Below, piece after piece: positions 27,531-37,112 of a DNA stretch of 64,000 bases. Position numbers and translations under genes: made by a program. The notes below the pieces were generated by a model. It was given only the letters and a program-made list of their open reading frames with translations, was not told the origin of the DNA and did no database searches. Source of the stretch: Maledivibacter halophilus (lineage in GTDB: Bacteria; Bacillota; Clostridia; Peptostreptococcales; Caminicellaceae); assembly GCF_900167445.1 (NCBI RefSeq), contig NZ_FUZT01000006.1, forward strand, positions 293,556 to 357,555. The letters run 5' to 3'. Position 1 is the first letter of the stretch. Each line of letters begins with the position of its first letter.

Positions 27531-28243
27531 AAATCCTCCTCCTTTACATAGGTACCTATTTTTTCTCCTAAAACAACCCTTTTAATATTTTCAGGGTTTT
27601 TAAGACTAAAGACAATAATTGGTATTTTGTTATCCATACAAAGAGAAGTGGCCGTAGAATCCATTACCTTTAGGCCTTTTTTTAATACTTCTATATAAGT
27701 TAGATCCTCATATTTTTTTGCATTTGGATTCTCTACCGGATCACTGTCGTAGACACCATCTACTTTTTTAGCTAATAAAATTACTTCGGCTTCTATTTCA
27801 GCAGCCCTTAATGAGGCCGTAGTATCAGTAGAGAAATACGGGTTCCCAGTTCCAGCAGCAAATATTACTACTCTTCCCTTCTCTAAATGCCTAACAGCTC
27901 TTCTCCTTATATAGGGCTCAGCAATTTGTCTCATTTCTATAGCAGTCTGAACCCTTGTCATAATACCAATATTTTCTAAAGAATCCTGTAAGGCCAAGGA
28001 ATTTATTACTGTGGCTAACATTCCCATATAGTCTGCTGTAGTTCTGTCCATTCCTTCATGGCTTCTGCCTCTCCAGAAATTTCCTCCTCCAACTACAATA
28101 GAAACCTCTACATCTAATTTTACTATTTCTTTTACTTGCACTGCAATAGCATCTATTACATCTTGATTAATTCCAAAACCCTTGTCTCCTGCTAAAGCTT
28201 CACCACTTAATTTTAAGATTATTCTTTTATATTTGGGCCTCAC
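27524..28243 (-). CDS. pyrH: Uridylate kinase
   Basis: Phosphorylates UMP to UDP, a hexameric amino-acid-kinase-fold enzyme unrelated to eukaryotic UMP kinases, 239 aa. [16 protein letters not shown] near residue 11, [10 protein letters not shown] near 52, and [13 protein letters not shown] near 130 are intact. GTG start at 28243 after GGAGGTTAATTACT. Preceded by the tsf terminator and an A/T-rich stretch with a possible promoter. Confidence 0.97.
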   Translation of the reverse strand: MRPKYKRIILKLSGEALAGDKGFGINQDVIDAIAVQVKEIVKLDVEVSIVVGGGNFWRGRSHEGMDRTTADYMGMLATVINSLALQDSLENIGIMTRVQTAIEMRQIAEPYIRRRAVRHLEKGRVVIFAAGTGNPYFSTDTTASLRAAEIEAEVILLAKKVDGVYDSDPVENPNAKKYEDLTYIEVLKKGLKVMDSTATSLCMDNKIPIIVFSLKNPENIKRVVLGEKIGTYVKEEDLC

Positions 28244-28347
28244 AGTAATTAACCTCCGTTCTATTTATTCTACAAAAATGCTAAAAAACCTTCATTAAAT
28301 AACCAACTATTTAAAATTATTAAAAATTTTCACAACAATATTTAGAT

Positions 28348-28353
28348 ATTATA
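28348..28353 (-). promoter_or_regulatory. Possible -10 element for pyrH
   Basis: A perfect TATAAT on the minus strand lies between the tsf terminator and pyrH, but no convincing -35 box is found 16 to 18 bases upstream. Confidence 0.3.
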
Positions 28354-28389
28354 TAGGAATTTTAGCAAAAAATTTAATTTATATATGTT

Positions 28390-28416
28390 TAAAAAAGAGA
28401 ACACATTTGTGCTCTC
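28390..28416 (-). terminator. Intrinsic terminator after tsf
   Basis: The stem GAGAGCACA / TGTGTTCTC is followed by TTTTTT on the minus strand. Confidence 0.88.
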
Positions 28417-28501
28417 ATTTTTAGTTTTTCTATATACTAAAGATAACCGTTTCTAAAGTATTATAGGGATTTAAGTAAAAACTTTGTAATTATAACTTTT
28501 G

Positions 28502-29152
28502 TTATTTATCTCCAATTTGTTTAGCAACTTCCTCTGCAAAATTTTCTTCTTTCTTCTCTAATCCTTCTCCAACTTCAAATCTTGAAAATCTTCTGATGTT
28601 AAGATTTTCTCCAATTTTTGCTATTTTTTCATTTAGCAAATCTTGTATGCTTATATCAGGATTTTTTATAAAAGGTTGCTCTAAAAGGCATACTTCTTTA
28701 AAGTATTTCTCTATTCTACCCTCAACCATTTTATCAACGATTTTCTCAGGTTTTCCTTCATTTAATGCTTGATGTCTAAGAATTTCTTTTTCCTTTTCAA
28801 TTATCTCATTAGGAATGTCTTCACGTCTTACATATTGTGGACTTGAAGCAGCTACCTGCATAGCCACATCCCTAGCAAAAGTTTGAAATTCTTCATTCTT
28901 AGCTACAAAATCTGTTTCACTATTTACTTCAACTAAAACACCAATTCTTCCACCATGTATGTATGATGCAACTATACCTTCAGCTGCAATTCTACCAGCT
29001 TTTTTAGCTGCTTTAGCCAATCCCTTTTCTCTTAATAATTCTACAGCTTTCTCCATATCACCATTGGTTTCAACAAGAGCCTTTTTACAATCCATCATAC
29101 CTGCACTAGTTTTTTCCCTTAATTCTTTTACCATCGAAGCAGTTACTGCCAT
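28502..29152 (-). CDS. tsf: Elongation factor Ts
   Basis: Guanine nucleotide exchange factor for EF-Tu, 216 aa, the short form common in low-GC Gram-positives. The motif [18 protein letters not shown] at residue 9, then [19 protein letters not shown] and [11 protein letters not shown], define it. Start at ATG 29152 ([11 protein letters not shown]), just after AGGAGGAATATAAA; upstream codons include that site. Confidence 0.97.
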   Translation of the reverse strand: MAVTASMVKELREKTSAGMMDCKKALVETNGDMEKAVELLREKGLAKAAKKAGRIAAEGIVASYIHGGRIGVLVEVNSETDFVAKNEEFQTFARDVAMQVAASSPQYVRREDIPNEIIEKEKEILRHQALNEGKPEKIVDKMVEGRIEKYFKEVCLLEQPFIKNPDISIQDLLNEKIAKIGENLNIRRFSRFEVGEGLEKKEENFAEEVAKQIGDK

Positions 29153-29192
29153 TTTATATTCCTCCTCTTTTAATCTGTATGAAATTTGCATA

Positions 29193-29239
29193 ATAAAAGG
29201 TAAGAGTAGTAAGGGAAAGTTTCCCTTAATGCCCTTACC
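29193..29239 (-). terminator. Attenuating hairpin between rpsB and tsf
   Basis: Outer arms GGTAAG / CTTACC enclose AAGGGAA / TTCCCTT, followed by TTTTATTATG on the minus strand. The T run is short, so partial termination is likely and would lower tsf relative to rpsB. Confidence 0.6.
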
Positions 29240-29270
29240 GTTAAAGTTATTAATTAATATACCATTTTTC

Positions 29271-30023
29271 CTATTCTGCTTTTTCTTCTTCTACTGTATT
29301 TTCTTCTAAATCTTCTTCTTCGTCTGCGTCTTCAAATTGTTCCCCTTGTCTTCCTTCTATAACGGCTTCAGCCATTTTTGAAGTTATTAATTTAACGGCT
29401 CTAATAGCATCATCATTTCCTGGAATTACATAATCTACTTCATCGGGATCACAATTGGTATCTACTATAGATATTATTGGGAGTCCTAGTTTTTGTGCTT
29501 CTTTAATAGCAATTCTCTCTTTTCTAGGATCTACTATAAACAAAGCATCTGGCAAACCATTCATCTCTTTAATCCCATTTAAAAATTTCTCTAATTTTTC
29601 TTTTTCATGTCTTAAATTAATTACTTCTTTCTTTGGAAGAAGGTCAAAAGTACCGTCTTCTTCCATGGTCTCTAGTTCTACCAATCTCTCAATTCTCTTC
29701 TTGATAGTCTTGTAGTTTGTCAACATTCCACCTAACCATCTTTGATTAACGTAGAACATACCACATCTTTTTGCCTCTTTTTCTATAGCTTCTTGGGCCT
29801 GTTTTTTTGTACCAACAAAAAGAATTTTTTTACCTTCTGAAGATAATTCCTTTATAAATTCATAGGCCTTTTCCATCATTTTTACAGTTTTTTGCAAGTC
29901 TATGATATATATACCATTTCTTTCTGTAAAAATATATTCAGCCATTTTAGGGTTCCATCTTCTTGTTTGATGTCCAAAATGAACCCCAGCTTCTAAAAGC
30001 TGTTTCATTGAAATTACTGCCAT
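29271..30023 (-). CDS. rpsB: 30S ribosomal protein S2
   Basis: Late-assembling 30S protein, 250 aa. Signatures [20 protein letters not shown] at residue 6 and [19 protein letters not shown] near 160 are intact; the carboxy end is very acidic. GGAGGTGTAGTTA precedes the ATG. It is the first gene after the motility operon, with its own SigA-type promoter and a structured leader. Confidence 0.98.
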   Translation of the reverse strand: MAVISMKQLLEAGVHFGHQTRRWNPKMAEYIFTERNGIYIIDLQKTVKMMEKAYEFIKELSSEGKKILFVGTKKQAQEAIEKEAKRCGMFYVNQRWLGGMLTNYKTIKKRIERLVELETMEEDGTFDLLPKKEVINLRHEKEKLEKFLNGIKEMNGLPDALFIVDPRKERIAIKEAQKLGLPIISIVDTNCDPDEVDYVIPGNDDAIRAVKLITSKMAEAVIEGRQGEQFEDADEEEDLEENTVEEEKAE

Positions 30024-30049
30024 TAACTACACCTCCATGGTTTTTCCTC

Positions 30050-30110
30050 CGTCTCAGTCATTTTCTTAAAAAACCTAGATTAGCGGCACCAGTTTAAGAA
30101 TTCTGAGACG
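30050..30110 (-). promoter_or_regulatory. Structured leader of rpsB, possible S2 autoregulatory RNA
   Basis: On the minus strand, perfect arms CGTCTCAG / CTGAGACG close a second A/T-rich helix (TTCTTAAA with TTTTTAAGAA) around CTGGTGCCGCTAATC. The outer arm ends at the GGAGG preceding the start region. It looks like a ribosomal-protein leader; the class is not confirmed. Confidence 0.5.
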
Positions 30111-30131
30111 TGTGTATTTATTACCTTAAGT

Positions 30132-30161
30132 AGTATAACATATAAGATGTTGATTATGCAA
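30132..30161 (-). promoter_or_regulatory. SigA-type promoter of rpsB
   Basis: TTGCAT, 18 bases, TATACT on the minus strand, about 108 bases upstream of the rpsB ATG. Confidence 0.65.
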
Positions 30162-30293
30162 GAAAAATATGCTTTATTTATAATAAAATATTCAAAGTAT
30201 ATTATAACCAAAATAAAGAAATATAACCATATTATAATCTTTTACAGATAAAAAACACTAGAACATAAAATTTATAGCCCTTAAAGCTGTTTA

Positions 30294-30809
30294 TTATCTT
30301 CTATTTAAGTTCAAAATGAGCATGACTTCACCTATGCCCATATTTAATTTCTTTGCAATTTGCGAAATACTAAGACCTTTATTCTTTAATTCTTTGATCA
30401 TTTCACACTTCTTTTCTATGCTTTTATATATTTTTTCTTTCTCATCAGGGGCATTTATATCATCATTTACAATACTATTTATATTATTACTTATATTATT
30501 TTCGTAGTTATGCTGATTTTCAATATTAGATACTTGACCTTCATCATTTTTTTCAGCAGATTTTATATCTACTTGATCAATTTTGAATTCAAGTTGCCTA
30601 TATTTTTCTTCCATTTCATTTATAGTACTGTTAAAAGTAATGTTAATATCATCAATAATATTTTCTAAAGATTCTAGAGTAGCAACTAATTCATCGTTAT
30701 TATTGTTTTGCTTTGGCGGTATAAAATCACACTTTGATTTCTTTCTAATAAAAATACTTGAAAAGATAATAATTAGTATACCAATTATAAGTACAATTAC
30801 GCTTTCCAT
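30294..30809 (-). CDS. Single-span membrane protein at the swrB position
   Basis: A 171-residue protein with one amino-terminal membrane helix (residues 3 to 21), a basic stop-transfer RKKSK, a coiled segment around 45 to 80, an Asn-rich linker, and a conserved carboxy end LKNKGLSISQIAKKLNMGIG that resembles a helix-turn-helix (DUF6115-like). B. subtilis has SwrB, also with one membrane span, at the end of the same operon, where it promotes assembly of the flagellar export gate. Position and topology suggest the same role; sequence similarity to SwrB was not tested. The ATG follows GAGGTGTAGG. Confidence 0.7.
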   Translation of the reverse strand: MESVIVLIIGILIIIFSSIFIRKKSKCDFIPPKQNNNNDELVATLESLENIIDDINITFNSTINEMEEKYRQLEFKIDQVDIKSAEKNDEGQVSNIENQHNYENNISNNINSIVNDDINAPDEKEKIYKSIEKKCEMIKELKNKGLSISQIAKKLNMGIGEVMLILNLNRR

Positions 30810-30820
30810 CCTACACCTCG

Positions 30821-31105
30821 TTATAACTTTATATCAATTTTTGAACTATTTCTAATTTCAGTTTTCTTTTCTTTATTATAAAGACATTTATTACTCGAAT
30901 TGTTTTTGTCATTGTTTTTAAGTAGTGGGTTTTCTTTCTTATCAGTTGTATTTACTTTCTTTAGCTTTTCTTTTTCCATTTTTTTATTTTTATTATTAGC
31001 TTGCTGTACAATGTTTTCACTTTTATTTGCCATAACCTGGCTTATTTTTGATATATCCTGTGACTTTGGCATTAATACTTGCATATCTATAGGTCTAATA
31101 GGCAT
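30821..31105 (-). CDS. Small conserved motility-operon protein
   Basis: A 94-residue, strongly basic protein with no membrane segment. The first 25 residues (MPIRPIDMQVLMPKSQDISK) are hydrophobic-polar and look conserved; the rest is Lys/Asn-rich and probably disordered. I recall similar openings in other clostridial motility operons but cannot name a family. AAAGGAG precedes the ATG at good spacing, and it sits five bases after the FapA-like gene. Confidence 0.6.
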   Translation of the reverse strand: MPIRPIDMQVLMPKSQDISKISQVMANKSENIVQQANNKNKKMEKEKLKKVNTTDKKENPLLKNNDKNNSSNKCLYNKEKKTEIRNSSKIDIKL

Positions 31106-31109
31106 AATA

Positions 31110-32537
31110 TCAACTCCTTTTAAAATTAGGAGAAATCACAATTTCACCATTTTCACTTATCAGAGTAACATTTGTTAATGCTTTTTTAACTGTATAATAT
31201 GTGTTATTAATCTTAATATTAGTTCCAGGGTATATGTGATTACTGCTTATACTGCTGTTTTTTAGATTTTCTGCTATTAAAAACAATTCCTTCATTTTTC
31301 CCTCTAAAATTTTAATCTCTTTCCTATATTGAGCTCTTGTTTTAAAATATTTGTCTAGTAATATATCTTTTTTATAATCTTTACTTTTTTTAATCTTAAG
31401 AATATCGATTGATTTATTTATTTTCTTTAAACAAGATTTGGATTCTTCAATTTTAGTTTTGGTATTTTTTATATTGCTTACTAATTCTTCATCTATACCC
31501 AATTGTATTTTGGTAATAGAACCAATTTGACTTCCAATGGATTTTGTCACAATTCCCCTTCTTGCACATATACTTCCTCCAAGTATTAATCCTTTCTTTT
31601 GGGTTGCAATAATTTTTCCATAACATTTTATATCACAATGTATTATAGTATCAGAAATAATATCCCCCTTGGCCTCAGCATAACAATTTTCCATAAAAGT
31701 AGCAGTTATATTTCCATTAGCGGTAAGTTTTGATTTATTATGTACCCCTTTAAGGATTATAATATTTAAAGCTTCAATTTCAGCTCCTTCTACAATTCCT
31801 CTTATTTCAACATCCTCTTTAGATTGTATTTTATAACCGGTTCCCACATTGCCATTAACTATTATTTTTCCATCAAATCTAATATTGCCTGTGGCAACGC
31901 CGACATCTTGGTCAATTTCCAATACCTTTATTACGCTAATCTTACCATCTTGAAATTTGACTTGTCCATCTACTGCCGCCAATAGCAGCATACCATCATC
32001 AGAAGTCATTACATTTTTGCCTTTTTTAAAGTCTATATACTTACCAGCCTTGGCTTTAATTACTCTATTAGTGACGGTTTTTCCATCATTACTAGGTACA
32101 GGTAATATCTTTTTAGCTAATATATCTCCCTTCCTTACTTGGTTTACATAATTAAGTTCCTTATGATTAACCTTTCCATCTGATAGAACCTTGGGAGTTT
32201 TATCACAGGATGTATTAAAACAACATTCTATTCTGCCGTCTTTTCCATTTTCATGTCTTTTCCCAAAGGCAATAGAGATTCGATAAACATCTTCAGGGTT
32301 TTGAACAATTCTATCTATAACGTCATATTTAATTCCATAGCTAATATTTTTTTTCCTCAATTCCTCCAACAAAAAATCTTTACTTACAGAAACCTCATCT
32401 TTACTAGACAATATAGTAATATAAGCCTCATAGTAATCAGAAGATAAATCTACTATAATATCAATGTCCTTTTCTTCTCCCCCGGTAAGATTGACATTCT
32501 TTTGATTGTCTAAATTTTTTATCATATAATCATTCAT
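31110..32537 (-). CDS. FapA-like protein (DUF342)
   Basis: A 475-residue protein of the FapA/DUF342 family: an amino-terminal domain, a repetitive beta-helix region (about 195 to 345, with repeats like VEIRGIVEGAEIEALNIIIL and GIVTKSIGSQIGSITKIQLG) and a carboxy-terminal coiled coil. Such proteins occur in motility operons and may bind flagellar or envelope parts; the exact role is unknown. I prefer ATG 32537 after GGGGAG, although an ATG four codons earlier, one base after sigD, is possible. Confidence 0.75.
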   Translation of the reverse strand: MNDYMIKNLDNQKNVNLTGGEEKDIDIIVDLSSDYYEAYITILSSKDEVSVSKDFLLEELRKKNISYGIKYDVIDRIVQNPEDVYRISIAFGKRHENGKDGRIECCFNTSCDKTPKVLSDGKVNHKELNYVNQVRKGDILAKKILPVPSNDGKTVTNRVIKAKAGKYIDFKKGKNVMTSDDGMLLLAAVDGQVKFQDGKISVIKVLEIDQDVGVATGNIRFDGKIIVNGNVGTGYKIQSKEDVEIRGIVEGAEIEALNIIILKGVHNKSKLTANGNITATFMENCYAEAKGDIISDTIIHCDIKCYGKIIATQKKGLILGGSICARRGIVTKSIGSQIGSITKIQLGIDEELVSNIKNTKTKIEESKSCLKKINKSIDILKIKKSKDYKKDILLDKYFKTRAQYRKEIKILEGKMKELFLIAENLKNSSISSNHIYPGTNIKINNTYYTVKKALTNVTLISENGEIVISPNFKRS

Positions 32538-32550
32538 TCCTCTCCCCATT

Positions 32551-33288
32551 TTATGTATATATTTTCTTTAAAGAATTCTTTAATTTAACGATACATTTCG
32601 TATGGAGTTGAGACACTCTTGATTCAGAAACATTTAATATTTTAGAAATTTCTTTATAGGTTAATTCAGAAAAATAATAAAGCTGTATTATTTTCTTTTC
32701 CCTTTCAGGTAATTTTTCTATGGTCTCCTTTAATATTTCTTTATCTTCATTTTTTATATAATTTGATTCAGGCCTAGCATCAAAATCATCTGAAACTATA
32801 CTAAAGTTACTGTTTTCGGCTATTTTTTCATCTAAAGAAATAATTGAGAAAATTGAAACTTCTGAAAGAAAACTATTCAATTCCTCAATAGATAAGCCCA
32901 GCTCCTTTGCTAAGATTTCATCATCAATATCAAATCCATATTCACCCTGCAATTTGGACATAGCTTCTTCAAATTTTTTATACTTTTGTCTAGTTGACCT
33001 TGGAACCCAGTCAAGATTCCTTAAATTATCAATAATCGCTCCCCTAATACGAAAGTTAGCATAGGTTTCAAATTTTACATTTTTATCAGGATCAAATTTA
33101 TCTATAGCATCAATTAATCCTAAAATACCATAACTAACAATATCATCATATTCTACATTTGAGTTGTATGAATGATATAGTCTGCCAGCTATAATTTTGA
33201 CTAATTCAATATTTTCAATTATCAACTGATCTTTTATTTCTTTTGATTTGTTTTTCTTATATAATTTCATTAATTCTATATTAGCCAT
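32551..33288 (-). CDS. sigD: Motility sigma factor SigD (FliA/WhiG family)
   Basis: RNA polymerase sigma factor for late flagellar, chemotaxis and autolysin genes, 245 aa. Region 2 has YDDIVSYGILGLIDAIDKFD and VKFETYANFRIRGAIID, followed by the FliA-type WVPRSTR block. Region 4 has LPEREKKIIQLYYFSELTYK and ISKILNVSESRVSQLH. Lies near the end of the operon as in B. subtilis, where this placement affects the ON/OFF state of motility. FlgM is not in the window. Confidence 0.97.
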   Translation of the reverse strand: MANIELMKLYKKNKSKEIKDQLIIENIELVKIIAGRLYHSYNSNVEYDDIVSYGILGLIDAIDKFDPDKNVKFETYANFRIRGAIIDNLRNLDWVPRSTRQKYKKFEEAMSKLQGEYGFDIDDEILAKELGLSIEELNSFLSEVSIFSIISLDEKIAENSNFSIVSDDFDARPESNYIKNEDKEILKETIEKLPEREKKIIQLYYFSELTYKEISKILNVSESRVSQLHTKCIVKLKNSLKKIYT

Positions 33289-33365
33289 AAACTATATCCT
33301 ACTCCCCAGAATAATCTAATATTTCTATAAAGCTCAATACTTGCATAATTAAAAAATCCTTATAA

Positions 33366-33851
33366 TTATATTTCCCTTACACCGTGACCTATTGTTTTGA
33401 CTAATAACTTTCCATTTAATGAGTGAAATTCAATTGTTCGCCCATAATTTCCACCAGTGTCTTCAGCCTTAATAGGTATATTAAACTCTTTAAGTATTTT
33501 TTTTACAGCAATAGCATTTCTTTCTCCTATTTTCATGATATCATTTTTACTGGAAAAAGAAAACATCTGGGCTCCACCTGCTATTTTACTTATCATACGA
33601 CGTTTAACAGCTCCAATAGCCACCATTTCATTAATTAATTTTTCTATTCCTGTATCGGCAAATTTATATATGTTTTTATTGTTTTTAATGCTCTTACTGG
33701 ATGGCAACATAATATGGGCCATGCCAGAAACCTTTGTCACTGGGTCATAGAGGCAAATTCCAATGCACGAACCAAGACCTAATGTGATTAGTATACCCGG
33801 TGATTTTGTTGTTTTTAAATCTGCCATACCTACTTTGATTACTTTATCCAT
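33366..33851 (-). CDS. cheD: Chemoreceptor glutamine deamidase CheD
   Basis: Deamidates glutamines of methyl-accepting chemotaxis proteins and binds CheC, 161 aa. The catalytic Cys is in LGLGSCIGICLYDP near residue 30, the His in GMAHIMLPSS near 46, and the AKIAGGAQMF block follows. It overlaps cheC by eight bases, consistent with the CheC-CheD pair being made together. No receptor genes are in the window. Confidence 0.96.
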   Translation of the reverse strand: MDKVIKVGMADLKTTKSPGILITLGLGSCIGICLYDPVTKVSGMAHIMLPSSKSIKNNKNIYKFADTGIEKLINEMVAIGAVKRRMISKIAGGAQMFSFSSKNDIMKIGERNAIAVKKILKEFNIPIKAEDTGGNYGRTIEFHSLNGKLLVKTIGHGVREI

Positions 33852-34464
33852 TATCTGTTACTCCTAAGCTCTTTAATAACACATCATAAGAACCATACTC
33901 TGGTACTAAGAAAAAATAGCCTCTAACATTATCTTTTCCTTCTAAAAATTCTGTCTCAATGATCAATATCTTATCACTAACTTTTCCAAATTCAATGGCA
34001 GGAACACTCAGTATAGCACCAGCCATATCAATAGCCAGGGATGGCACTGATATTTTCATATTCAATCCAGTAAGTCCAGATAATGAAGAAATATAAGCTC
34101 CAGAAAGAATATTTCCTATCTCATTTAATGCAGATTTAGCAAAATCATCAATTTTATCTGTTTCATAGCCATTCAATAATAGGTTAATTAATATTTTAGA
34201 GGATTCAATTTCCAACATAAACATTATGCTTCCATTTAAATCTCCTTCAATCTTAAAGAAAATGCTGCAAACCAATGTTTCTGGCCCGCCTATTAAATCT
34301 GCAACATCATTAAAATCTAAAACATTGACTTTTGGAACATTCATATCAATTTTCTTGTTAAGCATTTTAGCCAAGGCTGTAGTGGCATTTCCTGCTCCGA
34401 TATTGCCAACCTCTTTTAAAACATCTAGAACTAAAGAATCCATATTATCTAAATTATCACTCAT
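33844..34464 (-). CDS. cheC: CheY-P phosphatase CheC
   Basis: Removes phosphate from CheY and is activated by CheD, 206 aa. Both active-site helices with the E-x-x-N pattern are present: VLKEVGNIGAGNATTALAKM near residue 15 and ALNEIGNILSGAYISSLSGL near 112. AAGGAGTGTTTAG precedes the ATG. Together with FliY and CheD it gives the Bacillus-type adaptation system. Confidence 0.96.
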   Translation of the reverse strand: MSDNLDNMDSLVLDVLKEVGNIGAGNATTALAKMLNKKIDMNVPKVNVLDFNDVADLIGGPETLVCSIFFKIEGDLNGSIMFMLEIESSKILINLLLNGYETDKIDDFAKSALNEIGNILSGAYISSLSGLTGLNMKISVPSLAIDMAGAILSVPAIEFGKVSDKILIIETEFLEGKDNVRGYFFLVPEYGSYDVLLKSLGVTDNG

Positions 34465-34491
34465 CTAAACACTCCTTAATCCACAAAGATA

Positions 34492-34926
34492 CTATTCCAT
34501 ATCATTTACACCCAGGGTTTTTTTAAGATCAATAATCATGATAATTCGACTATTTTTCTTACCTATACATTTAACAAAGGTTTTTTCATTAGTTCCCTTA
34601 AGGGACGGTGCTTCGTCTATTTCGTCTTCGTTTAATTGAATAACTTCCGATGAAGAGTCTACAATCATTCCTACAATTATCTCATCTAGCTTTACAATAA
34701 TTATTCTTGAATTATCATCATATTCTTTCTTAGCAAGCTCAAATCTTTTTCGAAGATCTATTACAGGAACAACATTACCCCTTAAATTTGTAACACCCTT
34801 TACGAAGTCCTTTGTATATGGTACCCGGGTTATGGGTATAATCTTTTCAATTGTTTCTACATTGTGAATATCTATACCGTAATACTCATTATCTAGTTTA
34901 AAAAGAACATATTCTTGTATAGACAT
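34492..34926 (-). CDS. cheW: Chemotaxis adaptor CheW
   Basis: Couples receptors to the CheA kinase, 144 aa, one CheW (SH3-like) domain, with YGIDIHNVETIEKI and VKGVTNLRGNVVPVIDLRKR. Start at ATG 34926 (MSIQEYVLFKL) after AAAAAGGAGG; the frame is open 21 codons further upstream but without a ribosome site. The 152 bases between cheA and cheW are unusually long for this operon and hold the repeated 29-nt motif. Confidence 0.96.
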   Translation of the reverse strand: MSIQEYVLFKLDNEYYGIDIHNVETIEKIIPITRVPYTKDFVKGVTNLRGNVVPVIDLRKRFELAKKEYDDNSRIIIVKLDEIIVGMIVDSSSEVIQLNEDEIDEAPSLKGTNEKTFVKCIGKKNSRIIMIIDLKKTLGVNDME

Positions 34927-34979
34927 AAGGCTTCCTCCTTTTTCAATACATTTGGTCAAATCATTTAGATATAAGCAAC

Positions 34980-35008
34980 CATGAGCCAAAAAGATTCTCA
35001 GTGGCTAC
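34980..35008 (-). promoter_or_regulatory. Copy 2 of the repeated 29-nt motif, upstream of cheW
   Basis: It matches 27 of 29 bases with 2627 to 2655 in the tepA leader. On the minus strand, CTTTTT in the motif could pair with AAAAAG of the cheW ribosome site 50 nt downstream. The outer closing helix of copy 1 is not conserved here, so this may be a diverged RNA or a remnant. Confidence 0.45.
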
Positions 35009-35078
35009 TGGAGTTAGTTAAATTTCTTAAACACATATCTATAGTAATAATCAACTCTATAACTTAAGCATAATCTGT

Positions 35079-37109
35079 TTAGAAAAGTGAATTAGGGTCA
35101 ACAATTAATGCGATTTGACCATTTCCTAAGATTGTAGCACCAGCAATTACTTTTATACCTGCTAAATATTTACCCAGTGATTTTATTACAACTTCCTGCT
35201 GTCCTATTAAATTATCTACTACAAGTCCAGCTGTTTTATCGCCTTTCTTTACCACGACTATAATTAGCTCCTCTTTGTCTTCATAAATGGAATTAACTTG
35301 AAGTATTTCATTCATTCTTAAAATTGGCAGTGTATTATTTCTAAATAATACTACTTCCTGATTTTGAACTTTCCTTATACTTTCCGTTTTAATTGTTGCT
35401 ATTTCTTTGATTGAATTTAAAGGAAGTGCATATTTTTCATCGCCTATCATTACCATTAAAGCCTGAATAATTGCTAGAGTTAATGGCAATCTAATGATAA
35501 ACTTAGAACCTTTATTATATTCAGAGTGAACCTCTACTAATCCACCTAAGGATTCGATTTTAGTTTTTACAACATCCAGGCCAACTCCTCTTCCCGATAT
35601 ATCAGAAACCTTTTCAGCGGTACTAAATCCAGGTCTAAATAGAAGATTTATAATCTCTTCATCCTTCATATTATTAGTTGCTTCTTCTGTAACCAATCCA
35701 TTTGCTATAGCTTTATTTTTTACTTTGTCTATAGGTATGCCCTTTCCATCATCTTCAACTTCAATTACGACATTATTACCATCAGGATAAGCTCTTAAAT
35801 AAACATTACCAGCATGGGGTTTACCATGCTTGTCTCTTTCTTTAGGATCTTCAATACCATGGTCTATTGAATTTCTTAATAGATGAATAAGAGGATCACC
35901 TATTTCATCTATTACAGTTCTATCCACTTCAGTTTCTTCACCCGTCATGTATAGATTTATTTCCTTACCTAATTCCTTTGTTAAATCTCTTACCATTCTT
36001 GGAAATCTATTAAAAACTCTTTCTATTGGCACCATTCGAACCTTCATAACTGCATCATGTAAACTTGTAGTTATCCTCTCAAGATACTCAACAGCTTCAT
36101 TCATATTAGTATTTACTTTTGAATCTTCAATATCTTCAAGCCTTGTTTTTATAATAATTAATTCACTTACAAGGTTCATTAAATTGTCTAAACGGTCAAT
36201 ATCAACCCTTACTGTTTTTGATGTTCTAGATTTAACCTTTTTAGGCTTGTCAGTTTTGGCCTTTTCTTTTTTATTATAATCAATTGGCTTTTCCGTATTT
36301 CTTACTAGCTTATCTTCAGCAGATTCTTCTTTATCTAAAGTACTTTCTATTTTTTCTATAGTAATTTTTTCAATTTCTGATATCTTTAATATCTCATTTT
36401 CTATTGTTTTATTATCCAATTTTGTAATAAATATGACTTCAAAGGAATCATCAAATTTTTCATCTTCGATTTCCTCTGCACTGGGTTTTGATTTTATAAC
36501 TTCACCAAATTTTTCTAAAGTGTTAAAAACAATAAATGCCCTAGCCGCCTTCAACATACAATTAGGGTTTAGTTCTACTTTAATTTTAAATGAATTAAAA
36601 TTGCTTTGGCTTGCTTTGCTTATTACATTATTCGTTATTTCTTCTAGCTCGATGGTAAATTTTTCATCTTTGTTGATATCTTCCTCTTCATCACTATTAT
36701 CGCTTTTATCACCATTGCTCTCAGTATTGTTGTTCATGATATTAGTTAATTTTTCTATTAATGGTTTAGGATCATAATCACCTTCCACTCCGCTGGTGCC
36801 TACTTCATTCACATAGCCTTCAAGGGTGTCAAGACACTCAAACAAAACATCAATTATGTATTCATTAACCTCAATTTCCTTATTTCTAATAGATTGTAAA
36901 ACATTTTCCATTTCATGGGTCAAATTTGCCATTCTAGTATAGCCCATGGTTCCAGACATCCCCTTTAACGTATGGGCAATTCTAAAAATTTCATTTAAAA
37001 GAGTCAAATCATCAGTAGCTGTTTCTAACTTCAGGAGTATCTGATTCATGTTTTGAAGATGCTCTTTAGATTCTTCAATAAAAATGTCTAAATACTGATT
37101 CATATCCAC
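35079..37109 (-). CDS. cheA: Chemotaxis histidine kinase CheA
   Basis: Autophosphorylates and passes phosphate to CheY and CheB, 676 aa. Domains: HPt with phospho-acceptor His46 in RIAHTLKGMSGTMG; an acidic linker and P2-like CheY-binding region; dimerisation helices near 300; HATPase domain with LLRNSIDHGIEDP, DDGKGIP and DISGRGVGLDVV; CheW-like regulatory domain at the end. GTG start at 37109 lies six bases after GGAGGTG; an ATG two codons later is possible. Overlaps nothing but begins three bases after cheB. Confidence 0.97.
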   Translation of the reverse strand: MDMNQYLDIFIEESKEHLQNMNQILLKLETATDDLTLLNEIFRIAHTLKGMSGTMGYTRMANLTHEMENVLQSIRNKEIEVNEYIIDVLFECLDTLEGYVNEVGTSGVEGDYDPKPLIEKLTNIMNNNTESNGDKSDNSDEEEDINKDEKFTIELEEITNNVISKASQSNFNSFKIKVELNPNCMLKAARAFIVFNTLEKFGEVIKSKPSAEEIEDEKFDDSFEVIFITKLDNKTIENEILKISEIEKITIEKIESTLDKEESAEDKLVRNTEKPIDYNKKEKAKTDKPKKVKSRTSKTVRVDIDRLDNLMNLVSELIIIKTRLEDIEDSKVNTNMNEAVEYLERITTSLHDAVMKVRMVPIERVFNRFPRMVRDLTKELGKEINLYMTGEETEVDRTVIDEIGDPLIHLLRNSIDHGIEDPKERDKHGKPHAGNVYLRAYPDGNNVVIEVEDDGKGIPIDKVKNKAIANGLVTEEATNNMKDEEIINLLFRPGFSTAEKVSDISGRGVGLDVVKTKIESLGGLVEVHSEYNKGSKFIIRLPLTLAIIQALMVMIGDEKYALPLNSIKEIATIKTESIRKVQNQEVVLFRNNTLPILRMNEILQVNSIYEDKEELIIVVVKKGDKTAGLVVDNLIGQQEVVIKSLGKYLAGIKVIAGATILGNGQIALIVDPNSLF

Positions 37110-37112
37110 ACT

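Noticed and set aside
30241..30293. Terminator at the end of the motility operon
   Set aside because: Only a three to four base stem (AGC/GCT) before an A/T-rich stretch is visible, so I do not call it. Read-through into rpsB is possible.
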